A stretch of 9,225 bases of DNA from DAOTYX01 sp034434635 (GTDB taxonomy: Bacteria; Chloroflexota; Anaerolineae; B4-G1; DUEL01), in NCBI GenBank assembly GCA_034434635.1, contig DAOTYX010000148.1:1-9225 (forward strand). The letters run 5' to 3'. The first letter of the stretch is position 1. Every line of letters starts with the position of its first letter. Position numbers and translations under genes: made by a program. Of this stretch, positions 1-5,203 are shown one piece after another. Under the pieces are notes generated by a model. The model had not been told where the DNA came from. It did no database searches and was given only the letters and a program-made list of their open reading frames with translations.

Positions 1-2
1 TT

Positions 3-70
3 GCCACGAATTGCGCGAATTTCACGGATGGAGAGAAACGAAATTCGTGTCCATTCGTGAAATTCGTGGC
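3..70. repeat. Imperfect palindrome with ATTCGTG repeats
   Basis: The outer arms GCCACGAATT (3-12) and AATTCGTGGC (61-70) are perfect reverse complements. The inner arms at 23-32 and 50-59 match with one mismatch, and the left arm carries about nine extra bases. ATTCGTG occurs three times, at 43-49, 53-59 and 62-68, spaced 10 and 9 nt. The structure would form a long interrupted hairpin. From memory, very similar ATTCGTG-rich elements are scattered between genes in Chloroflexota and other environmental genomes. It looks like a non-coding interspersed repeat. No gene is supported from here to 397. Confidence 0.6.
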
Positions 71-195
71 GAATTTCAAAGGTTTATCCGCCAACTACGC
101 AAGTCCCAATTATAAACGAACAGGGGTGACTGTCAATCCAGCGGTCGTGCCCGCGTCACTGCCCGGCGGTGACTGCCTGCCCTCCGGGCTCTCGC

Positions 196-219
196 GGGGC
201 GGCATCGGGATGCCGCCCC
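196..219. repeat. REP-like hairpin, 10-bp perfect stem
   Basis: GGGGCGGCAT (196-205) and ATGCCGCCCC (210-219) are perfect reverse complements around a 4-nt CGGG loop, followed by CTACGAGG. No U-tract follows on either strand, so it is not a standard intrinsic terminator. The arrangement resembles the GGGGCGG-type palindromes that recur between genes in GC-rich genomes. The flanking stretch 71-195 contains only a weak GTCAC/GTGAC inverted repeat (155-159 and 169-173) and no supportable gene. Confidence 0.5.
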
Positions 220-269
220 TACGAGGGGCCCGGCCAGGGGCCGCAACCCCCCGACGACCGTGGGTAGGT

Positions 270-331
270 CATTGCGCCCGGCGGCTGAAGTCGCGGCCGC
301 GGCTGGCAAAGCCCGCCTGTGCGGGCGAGAC
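270..331. repeat. Probable interspersed palindromic repeat
   Basis: This GC-rich stretch holds the self-complementary GCGGCCGC and a perfect 6-bp hairpin, GCCCGC (311-316) and GCGGGC (321-326) with a CTGT loop. From memory, AAGCCCGCCT-GCGGGC units of this kind are common intergenic repeats in Chloroflexota and other GC-rich genomes. It abuts the U-tract of the terminator at 332-364 and may add a second hairpin to it. No coding potential is supported. Confidence 0.4.
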
Positions 332-364
332 AAAAAACTGAGCCGTCGCGTTGCGACGGCTCAG
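332..364 (-). terminator. Intrinsic terminator after the LysM gene
   Basis: A perfect 12-bp inverted repeat (338-349 and 353-364) closes on a 3-nt loop. On the minus strand it is followed at once by six T residues (complement of 332-337). It lies 33 nt past the stop codon of the LysM gene, so it should end the minus-strand transcript that starts near 1711. Confidence 0.9.
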
Positions 365-397
365 CACGGAAGCCTCCACGGAGGTCTCGGCTGGGCA

Positions 398-874
398 CTA
401 CTTGGGCAGCGTCAGTTCCTGGCCGGGGTAGATCAGGTTCGGGTCCTTGATCTTGTCCTTGTTGAGTTCGAAGATCTCCGGCCAGCGGCTGGCGTCGCCG
501 AGTTGGTCCCTGGCGATCTTGCTCAGGCTGTCGCCCGACTTGACGACATAGGTGCGCTTGGCCGCGGCAGCGGCCTCAGCCTTGCGGAGTTCCACCTGCT
601 CGCGGATCTCCTTCACCCGCTCCTCAGCCTCCTTGCGGGCGGCCTGCGCCCTGGCTTCGGCGGCGGCCTTCTCGGCGGTCTTGGCGCGCTCTTCGGCAGC
701 CTTGGCCCGCGCCTCGGCGGCGCGCGCCTGAGCCTCGGCGGCGGCCTTCTCGCGGGCGGCCTGGGCCCGGGCGGCGTCGGCGGCTCGCTTGGCCTCCTCA
801 GCCTCCTGCTTCTCGTCCCGCGAGGTTACGGCGTCAATCGCCTTGTCCAGTAACGACTTCTTCTTCTCGGGCAT
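398..874 (-). CDS. Helical LysM domain protein, YgaU/Kbp-like C-terminus
   Basis: 158 aa. Residues 1-20 are a short basic/polar lead. Residues about 20-105 are almost only Ala, Glu, Lys, Arg and Gln, predicting one long charged helix or coiled coil. Residues 108-157 are a LysM domain: YVVKSGDSLSKIA opening, central IFELNKDKI, closing IYPGQELTLP. There is no signal peptide or membrane segment, so the protein is probably cytoplasmic. LysM domains usually bind peptidoglycan or chitin, but this one most resembles the C-terminal LysM of the cytosolic E. coli K+-binding protein Kbp/YgaU. The BON domain of Kbp is absent, so the role is open. The ATG at 874 follows an AAAGGAG site with an 8-nt spacer. 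It is the second gene of a two-gene unit, 43 nt after the DAK2-like gene, and is followed by a strong terminator. The domain call is firm; the function is unknown. Confidence 0.88.
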   Translation of the reverse strand: MPEKKKSLLDKAIDAVTSRDEKQEAEEAKRAADAARAQAAREKAAAEAQARAAEARAKAAEERAKTAEKAAAEARAQAARKEAEERVKEIREQVELRKAEAAAAAKRTYVVKSGDSLSKIARDQLGDASRWPEIFELNKDKIKDPNLIYPGQELTLPK

Positions 875-917
875 GGTTCTCTCTCCTTTCGTTCGAGTCG
901 CGTGAAAAAGTCGGCAG

Positions 918-1658
918 TTACCTGCGACTCATCACGGCCTGAAGGATGCTCTGCGCGATCAGGCTGCCGGCAGCGGCGCGGGGACTGCCCGTCTGGAGGG
1001 GGTTGACCTGACCGCCTGCCAACACGCTCATCAATGCCTGACCGGCGGCAGCGGTTGTGTCGGCGCCGGCTTGCTTAGCCTGCAGAAAGGCCATTCCCGC
1101 CGGCAGCAGCACACTCAGCACGTCCGCGGCGTCCACGCCGCCAGCCTGTGCCTGAGGTTGAGGCTGGGCTGGCTGCTGTACGCCTCCGCCCAACAGTTGT
1201 TCGAGGAGACCGGCTGCCTGCGGTTGTGCAGGTTGCTGCTGCTGTACGAGCCCGCCCAGCAGTTGATCGAGCACCGTGCCGCCGGCCTGGGGCTGCTGCG
1301 GGTAGCCCTCATTGGGCAGCGCGCCGAGCAGCGCCTGCACGAGCGTGGTTACGTCCTCGTTGCCCAACTGCGAGCGGCCCTGCAGTTGCTGTGCGGCCTG
1401 CTTCAAGCCCTGGGCGTAGTACTGACTGCTGCCACCCCGCCCCTGCTTCTCAAGCCTCTGGCTGGCGTATTCCAGCGCCTTCGCGGGCGGCTGAGAACGG
1501 CGCGAGCGCAACGCGGAGGTGATCAGGCGCAGGTTCTCCACCATGTTGTCGCCGTGATTGCCGTTGTGACCATCCAGGGCGTTGATCTCCTGCCGGTTGG
1601 CGGTCATTGCCTGTAACGCAGCGCCAAACAGGCTGCTTAGATCAAGGGAGGTACCCAT
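918..1658 (-). CDS. Hypothetical protein with DAK2/DhaL-like N-terminus and Gln/Pro repeats
   Basis: 246 aa from the ATG at 1658, which has AGGAG 8 nt upstream. An in-frame GTG at 1667 is less likely because it overlaps that site. Residues 24-39 (EINALDGHNGNHGDNM) recall the first nucleotide/metal-binding motif of DAK2/DhaL domains (LDxxxGDGDHGxNM), and residues 73-84 (GRGGSSQYYAQG) recall their RGxSG motif. Several expected acidic ligands are missing, so kinase-type activity is doubtful. Residues 116-172 are rich in Gln and Pro and hold two copies of a unit of the form LLxQLLGGxVQQ-PAQPQ. Residues 175-245 are Ala/Gly/Leu-rich and helical, with GMAFLQAK and SLIAQSILQAV. No signal peptide is visible. 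It is the first gene of a unit with the LysM protein, behind the promoter at 1718-1746. I infer a degenerate DAK2 fold with moderate to low confidence; the function is unknown. Confidence 0.8.
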   Translation of the reverse strand: MGTSLDLSSLFGAALQAMTANRQEINALDGHNGNHGDNMVENLRLITSALRSRRSQPPAKALEYASQRLEKQGRGGSSQYYAQGLKQAAQQLQGRSQLGNEDVTTLVQALLGALPNEGYPQQPQAGGTVLDQLLGGLVQQQQPAQPQAAGLLEQLLGGGVQQPAQPQPQAQAGGVDAADVLSVLLPAGMAFLQAKQAGADTTAAAGQALMSVLAGGQVNPLQTGSPRAAAGSLIAQSILQAVMSRR

Positions 1659-1717
1659 CTGCCACACTCCTTTCGGTGGTCCCCGCCTCTCGCAACTAAG
1701 TTTTATGGGGTATGATC

Positions 1718-1746
1718 AGTATAGCACTTTTCCCATCGGCGCGCAA
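1718..1746 (-). promoter_or_regulatory. Predicted sigma70-type promoter, extended -10
   Basis: On the minus strand TTGCGC (1741-1746) is followed after 17 nt by TATACT (1718-1723). A TGC directly upstream of the hexamer (1724-1726) makes an extended -10 element. Transcription would start near 1711, leaving about 50 nt of leader before the ATG at 1658. The -35 is weak (three of six), but the -10 and spacing are good. It would drive the DAK2-like and LysM genes. Confidence 0.55.
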
Positions 1747-1764
1747 GGCTGTTCTAACCCCAAT

Positions 1765-1790
1765 CTTGGTGTCTTGGTGCCTTTGTGGTG
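1765..1790. repeat. 8-nt periodic CTTGGTG repeat
   Basis: CTTGGTGT, CTTGGTGC and CTTTGTGG follow each other in register, and CATCACCAAG at 1801-1810 gives a partial inverted copy. From memory this is a widespread intergenic motif of environmental bacterial genomes. It lies in the 308-nt divergent gap 1659-1966, which otherwise holds the two predicted promoters and the inverted repeat at 1871-1920. Confidence 0.5.
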
Positions 1791-1870
1791 AGATGTGTGT
1801 CATCACCAAGGGGCATCTCTGGCGGCTACCCATATCTCCGGGGGTTCGCGCCTGTCGCTCCTGTTTCGAC

Positions 1871-1920
1871 CGCCGGGGGGCGAAGAACGCGATGAATGCC
1901 TGTCCTCGATTCCCCCGGCG
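1871..1920. repeat. 9-bp inverted repeat in the divergent gap
   Basis: CGCCGGGGG (1871-1879) pairs perfectly with CCCCCGGCG (1912-1920) across a 32-nt loop. There is no adjacent T-run. It lies just upstream of the predicted plus-strand promoter at 1931-1958 and could be a repeat remnant or a regulatory stem. No function can be assigned from sequence. Confidence 0.35.
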
Positions 1921-1930
1921 TCCGGTGGCC

Positions 1931-1958
1931 TTGCCTTCCTGTGCAGGTGAGTTATACT
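1931..1958 (+). promoter_or_regulatory. Predicted promoter just ahead of the small gene
   Basis: TTGCCT (1931-1936) and TATACT (1953-1958) are separated by 16 nt. The expected transcription start, about 7 nt after the -10, falls at about 1965-1967, on or next to the ATG at 1967. The message would then be leaderless or nearly so, which fits the lack of a Shine-Dalgarno sequence before that ATG. Confidence 0.55.
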
Positions 1959-1966
1959 TGGACGAG

Positions 1967-2458
1967 ATGGACGAGCCGGTTTCAGCCGCACAGCACGCCG
2001 TTGAGCGCGTCCTGGAAGACGAATCCCTCACCGCCGACCTGACCGATGACGCCGCGCGTCTCCTTTTGGACTGGGCGGCAGGGCAGGCGCGGGAGATCGT
2101 CCAGAGCACGCCGGACCAGTCGGAAGCACAGGCCACCCGCCTGGCGACCCTGCGCCGTCGCGTGCGAGAGATCGCCCGCCAGGCTGGCGAAGCACCACCG
2201 GAGGATCAGTATCAGCACATACAGGCCGTTCTGCAGGCGGTTACCCCAAACTCAGGAGAAGAGCCGCATGAGCCGACTAAAACATCGCTCCATTCCACTG
2301 TGGCAGAGCCTTCTGATCCTCTCCCTCCTGCTGCCCTGGACACTCACGGCGTGCGTGGAGAGTGCCGGCCACCCGATGGTCCGCGAAGCGGTCTCTGGCG
2401 ACTATATCAGGGTCTATTTCACCGCCCCGCAGGCCGGCGACGGCCACGAAGCACGTGA
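1967..2458 (+). CDS. Small helical protein of unknown function, uncertain 3' end
   Basis: I do not recognise this protein. From the ATG at 1967 the frame shows strongly coding G/C-ending codons as far as the next gene. The first ~95 residues are mostly helical and amphipathic, with LTDDAARLLLDWAAGQA, ATLRRRVREIARQAG and HIQAVLQAV. No signal peptide, cysteine pattern or membrane segment is visible. The first in-frame stop is at 2458 (163 aa), but everything after 2268 overlaps the start of the phospholipase D-like gene. That tail is rich in Arg, Pro and Gly, as expected for a shadow frame. A -1 shift at 2245-2251 would instead end the protein at 2271 (about 101 aa), with TGA overlapping the next ATG. 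So the N-terminal ~95 residues are well supported and the end is not. Possible explanations are a missing base, programmed frameshifting or a decayed stop codon. No ribosome-binding site precedes the ATG; see the promoter at 1931-1958. Confidence 0.6.
   Translation: MDEPVSAAQHAVERVLEDESLTADLTDDAARLLLDWAAGQAREIVQSTPDQSEAQATRLATLRRRVREIARQAGEAPPEDQYQHIQAVLQAVTPNSGEEPHEPTKTSLHSTVAEPSDPLPPAALDTHGVRGECRPPDGPRSGLWRLYQGLFHRPAGRRRPRST
2245..2251 (+). other. Candidate -1 frameshift heptamer C_CCA_AAC
   Basis: In the frame of the gene starting at 1967, the codons here are ACC CCA AAC. This gives a heptamer of the form X_XXY_YYZ, with CCC at 2245-2247 and AAA at 2248-2250. A -1 slip would place translation in the frame that reads a TGA at 2269-2271, overlapping the ATG (2268-2270) of the next gene. 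A missing base in the run of four C and three A would give the same result. No stimulatory stem-loop was established. Confidence 0.3.
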
Positions 2459-3362
2459 CGGCGGGATTGACTTCTACCTGGTGTCGGTCATTGACAGCGC
2501 GCAACAGAGCGTGGACGTGGCAGCCTATGACCTGGACCTGGAGACGGTGGCCGAGGCGCTGATCCGCGCCCAGGAACGCGGCGTGACGGTGCGGCTGGTC
2601 ACCGACGAGAGCAATGCCGACGAGGAGGCGATCGCCTCGCTGCGCCAGGCGGGCATCCCGGTCGTCGCCCGCCCGGAATCCAGCGGCGGGATCATGCACG
2701 ACAAGTTCGTGGTGGTGGATGGGCAGTGGATATGGACGGGTTCCTGGAACTTGACCTACAACTGTACCTACCGCAACAACAACAACGCGGTGCTCATCGC
2801 CTCACGCAATCTGGCGGAGGACTACCACACGGAGTTCGAGGAGATGTTTGCCGGCCAGTTCGGCGCTTCCTCCCCCGCAAACACCCCCCATCCACGGCTG
2901 ACCATCGCCTCGGACGGAGTGGAGGTGGCGCAGATCGAGGTCTACTTCGCGCCAGAGGACGGCGTGGCGCAGCACGTCATTGACGAGATCTCCGCCGCGG
3001 AATCGTCGGTGCGCCTCATGGCCTTCCAGTTCACCAGCACCCCCATCGCCGACGCGCTGATCGCCCAAATGGAACGAGGAGTCGAGGTGGAAGGGGTCTT
3101 CGAGGCGCGCTCCGTGGAGGACGAATACAACCTCTACGGCCTGCTGCTTGACCACGGGGCGCAGATATGGACGGACGGCAATCCTTACCTTCTCCACCAC
3201 AAGGTGATGATCATTGATGACCATACTGTCATCCTTGGCTCCTACAACTTCTCCAACAACGCGGAGAGGAACAACGATGAGAACCTGCTGATCATCCACG
3301 ACCCGCAGGTGGCCGCGGCCTTCATCGCCGAATACGACCGCGTCCTGCAGCAGGTGCCATAA
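2268..3362 (+). CDS. Phospholipase D-family lipoprotein with two HKD motifs
   Basis: 364 aa from the ATG at 2268, which has AGGAG at 2254-2258 and a 9-nt spacer. Residues 1-29 form a lipoprotein signal: basic n-region, hydrophobic LLILSLLLPW core and lipobox LTAC with Cys29. The mature protein should therefore be lipid-anchored outside the membrane. Two PLD half-domains follow. The first has H144-x-K146-x4-D151 with GSWNLT; the second has H310-x-K312-x4-D317 with GSYNFS and ERNNDEN. Both HKD motifs are complete, so the phosphohistidine transfer mechanism of the superfamily should work. The short size and the GS-x-N-F/L-T/S...RNN-x-N pattern resemble bacterial Nuc-type nucleases and generic PLD-like proteins more than full cardiolipin synthases, but substrate cannot be decided between nucleic acid and phospholipid. 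It follows the small helical gene and precedes the PDZ protein by 38 nt with no terminator between. An upstream in-frame ATG at 2046 is rejected as a shadow of the preceding gene. Confidence 0.92.
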   Translation: MSRLKHRSIPLWQSLLILSLLLPWTLTACVESAGHPMVREAVSGDYIRVYFTAPQAGDGHEARDGGIDFYLVSVIDSAQQSVDVAAYDLDLETVAEALIRAQERGVTVRLVTDESNADEEAIASLRQAGIPVVARPESSGGIMHDKFVVVDGQWIWTGSWNLTYNCTYRNNNNAVLIASRNLAEDYHTEFEEMFAGQFGASSPANTPHPRLTIASDGVEVAQIEVYFAPEDGVAQHVIDEISAAESSVRLMAFQFTSTPIADALIAQMERGVEVEGVFEARSVEDEYNLYGLLLDHGAQIWTDGNPYLLHHKVMIIDDHTVILGSYNFSNNAERNNDENLLIIHDPQVAAAFIAEYDRVLQQVP

Positions 3363-3400
3363 GCGGGCGTGAGGAGATCAGCCGTGAGGAGGTGGACAAG

Positions 3401-3934
3401 ATGACGGCTACAGATCAAAACAGGCCAGGAGGTGGGCGTTACACCGGCTGGCAGGTCGTTGGCATCGTCATCGCTGTGCTCTTCCTGGCCACTGCCTGCG
3501 CCAAGATCGGCTTCATCATAGGCGGCGTGACCGGCTGCGCCCTCGGGAGCGCCTGGGGGCATGCGCACGAGCGGACCCGGATCATCATGCCGCCGCCCAC
3601 GCCGGAGCCGCCTTCCATCCCCCCGCTGCCGGAGTGGCCCCCCGTCCCCGGCCAACCGACCGCCTACCTGGGCGTCACCGTCCAACAACTGCGCAACGGC
3701 GCGCGGGTGGAAGAGGTCGTCCCCAACAGTCCTGCTGACCGGGCCGGCCTGCGGGTGGGGGACATCATCCGCGCCGTGGACGACGAGGAAGTGACCCTGG
3801 AACAGCCTCTGTCTCGATTGATCCAATCCCATCAGCCGGGAGACGAGGTACGGCTGACTATCCGACGTGGCGGGACCACCATAGAGGTGACGGTCGAACT
3901 GGGAGTACGGGAGAGCCCGTTTCCCAGCGGCTGA
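3401..3934 (+). CDS. Membrane-anchored single PDZ domain protein
   Basis: 177 aa from the ATG at 3401; AGGAGG at 3387-3392 with an 8-nt spacer favours it over the in-frame GTG at 3392. Residues 17-33 (WQVVGIVIAVLFLATAC) are hydrophobic and end in a lipobox-like ATAC, with Ala rather than Leu at -3. A Gly-rich hydrophobic stretch follows to about residue 52. The protein is either an atypical lipoprotein or a single-pass membrane protein. Residues 64-87 are a Pro-rich linker. Residues 88-168 form one PDZ domain, with YLGVTV as carboxylate-binding loop, NSPADRAGLRVGDII and a closing RLTIRRGG strand. PDZ domains of this type bind protein C-termini and are usually fused to HtrA, Ctp or RseP proteases. 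No protease domain is present, so an adaptor or substrate-recruiting role is inferred. It lies 38 nt after the PLD lipoprotein and 32 nt before the flavodiiron gene. Confidence 0.87.
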   Translation: MTATDQNRPGGGRYTGWQVVGIVIAVLFLATACAKIGFIIGGVTGCALGSAWGHAHERTRIIMPPPTPEPPSIPPLPEWPPVPGQPTAYLGVTVQQLRNGARVEEVVPNSPADRAGLRVGDIIRAVDDEEVTLEQPLSRLIQSHQPGDEVRLTIRRGGTTIEVTVELGVRESPFPSG

Positions 3935-3966
3935 TCCCTCCAAACGATGAATAAGGAGCACTGGGC

Positions 3967-5160
3967 ATGGCTGCCATCGAGATTCGTCCGGGCATCTACT
4001 GGATTGGCGTCAACGATCGCACCACCGACCTGTTCGAGGGCCTCTGGCCCATCACCCAGGAGGGGGTCTCCTACAACGCCTACCTGGTGAACGGAGAGCA
4101 GAAGGCGCTGATAGACCTAGCCAAGGGCTTCAAGACCGACGAGTTCCTGCAGCAGATCGCGGAGGTGGTGGACCCCACTGCGCTGGACTACATCGTCATC
4201 AACCACATGGAGCCGGACCACACCGGCATTCTGAGTATCCTGCGCCGCATTGCGCCGCGAGCGACGATCCTGTGCAGCGAGAAGGCACAGGGGATGCTGG
4301 CCGGCTTCTACCAGATCGCGGACGGCGTGCGCGTGGTGGCGGACGGAGAGGTGGTCTCACTGGGCAGCCACACGCTGCAGTTCTTCTCCACCCCCTTCGT
4401 CCACTGGCCGGAGACGATGATGACCTACGAGCCAGCGCACAAGGTGCTCTTCTCCTGCGACGCCTTCGGCGGGTACGGGGCGCTACAAGGGGCGCTGTTC
4501 GACGACGAGTGCACCGACCCCGCCTTCTACGAGCGTGAGGCGCTGCGCTACTACGTCAACATCGTCGCCGTCTTCAGCCGGCCGGTGCTGAAGGCCATCG
4601 AGCGGCTGGGCAGCCTGCCGGTCGAAGTGATCGCCCCGTCCCACGGGCTGGTGTGGCGGCGGGACCCGGGGCGCATCGTCGAACTGTACCGCCGCTGGGC
4701 CGGCTACGCCACCGGGCCGGGGGACCTGGGGGTGACGCTCCTCTACGGCTCGATGTACGGCAACACCGAACGGGTGATGAACGGCGTGGCGCAGGGGATA
4801 GCACGGGCAGGCCTGCCGGTGGAGATCTTCGACGTGGCCCGCACGCACGCCAGTTACATCCTCCCCTCCCTGTGGCTGCGGCGCGGCGTCATGGTCGGCG
4901 CGCCCACCTACGAAGGGGGGCTCTTCCCGCCGATGGCCCACCTGCTGGACCTGGCCAGCCGCAAGCACATCTACAACCGCAAGGCGGCCTACTTCGGCAG
5001 TTACGGCTGGAGCGGGGGAGGACAACGGGAATTCACGGCGCTGGCCGAGGGGCTCAAATGGGAGGTGGTGGAGAGTTTCACCTTCCAGGGCGGGCCGGAC
5101 ACGGCGCGGATGGAGGAGGCCAGAGCCTTCGGCGAGCGCTTCGCCAACGCGCTGCGCTGA
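3967..5160 (+). CDS. fprA: Flavodiiron protein (A-type flavoprotein, FprA/ROO family)
   Basis: 397 aa, the usual length for class A flavodiiron proteins, which reduce O2 to water and/or NO to N2O in the cytoplasm. The metallo-beta-lactamase-like half (about 1-250) carries the full diiron ligand set: H80-x-E82-x-D84 in NHMEPDHTG, H146 in FVHWPE, D165 in SCDAFGG and H226 in PSHG. The flavodoxin half (about 254-397) has the FMN phosphate loop GSMYGNTE (261-268) and the later APTYEGG and GSYGWSGGG loops. No rubredoxin or flavin-reductase domain is fused, so it needs an external electron donor, and none is encoded in this window. Start ATG at 3967 with AAGGAG at 3953-3958 and an 8-nt spacer. It suggests an anaerobe or an organism of oxic-anoxic interfaces. 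O2 versus NO preference cannot be read reliably from sequence. Confidence 0.95.
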   Translation: MAAIEIRPGIYWIGVNDRTTDLFEGLWPITQEGVSYNAYLVNGEQKALIDLAKGFKTDEFLQQIAEVVDPTALDYIVINHMEPDHTGILSILRRIAPRATILCSEKAQGMLAGFYQIADGVRVVADGEVVSLGSHTLQFFSTPFVHWPETMMTYEPAHKVLFSCDAFGGYGALQGALFDDECTDPAFYEREALRYYVNIVAVFSRPVLKAIERLGSLPVEVIAPSHGLVWRRDPGRIVELYRRWAGYATGPGDLGVTLLYGSMYGNTERVMNGVAQGIARAGLPVEIFDVARTHASYILPSLWLRRGVMVGAPTYEGGLFPPMAHLLDLASRKHIYNRKAAYFGSYGWSGGGQREFTALAEGLKWEVVESFTFQGGPDTARMEEARAFGERFANALR

Positions 5161-5203
5161 GGTCGTGACACAAACCAACACAGATCAGAACAGAGAGGTT
5201 TCA

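Noticed and set aside
43..68. CRISPR array from the spaced ATTCGTG copies
   Set aside because: Units are 7 nt at 9-10 nt spacing, with no 25-40 nt repeats or unique spacers.
260..853. Long plus-strand open frame opposite the LysM gene
   Set aside because: It is the antisense shadow of an Ala-rich coding frame. The Leu/Gly-rich translation has no domain, while the minus strand has a clear LysM, ribosome-binding site and terminator.
1071..1616. Plus-strand open frame opposite the DAK2-like gene
   Set aside because: No ribosome-binding site or recognisable motif; the minus-strand frame has a good start and promoter.
1712..1966. N-terminal extension of the small gene up to an ATG at 1712
   Set aside because: It would translate the CTTGGTG intergenic repeat and the predicted promoters; the composition turns coding-like only near 1967.
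2046..2267. Upstream start for the PLD protein
   Set aside because: The extension is Arg-rich shadow sequence of the preceding gene. The ATG at 2268 has AGGAG and begins a textbook lipoprotein signal.
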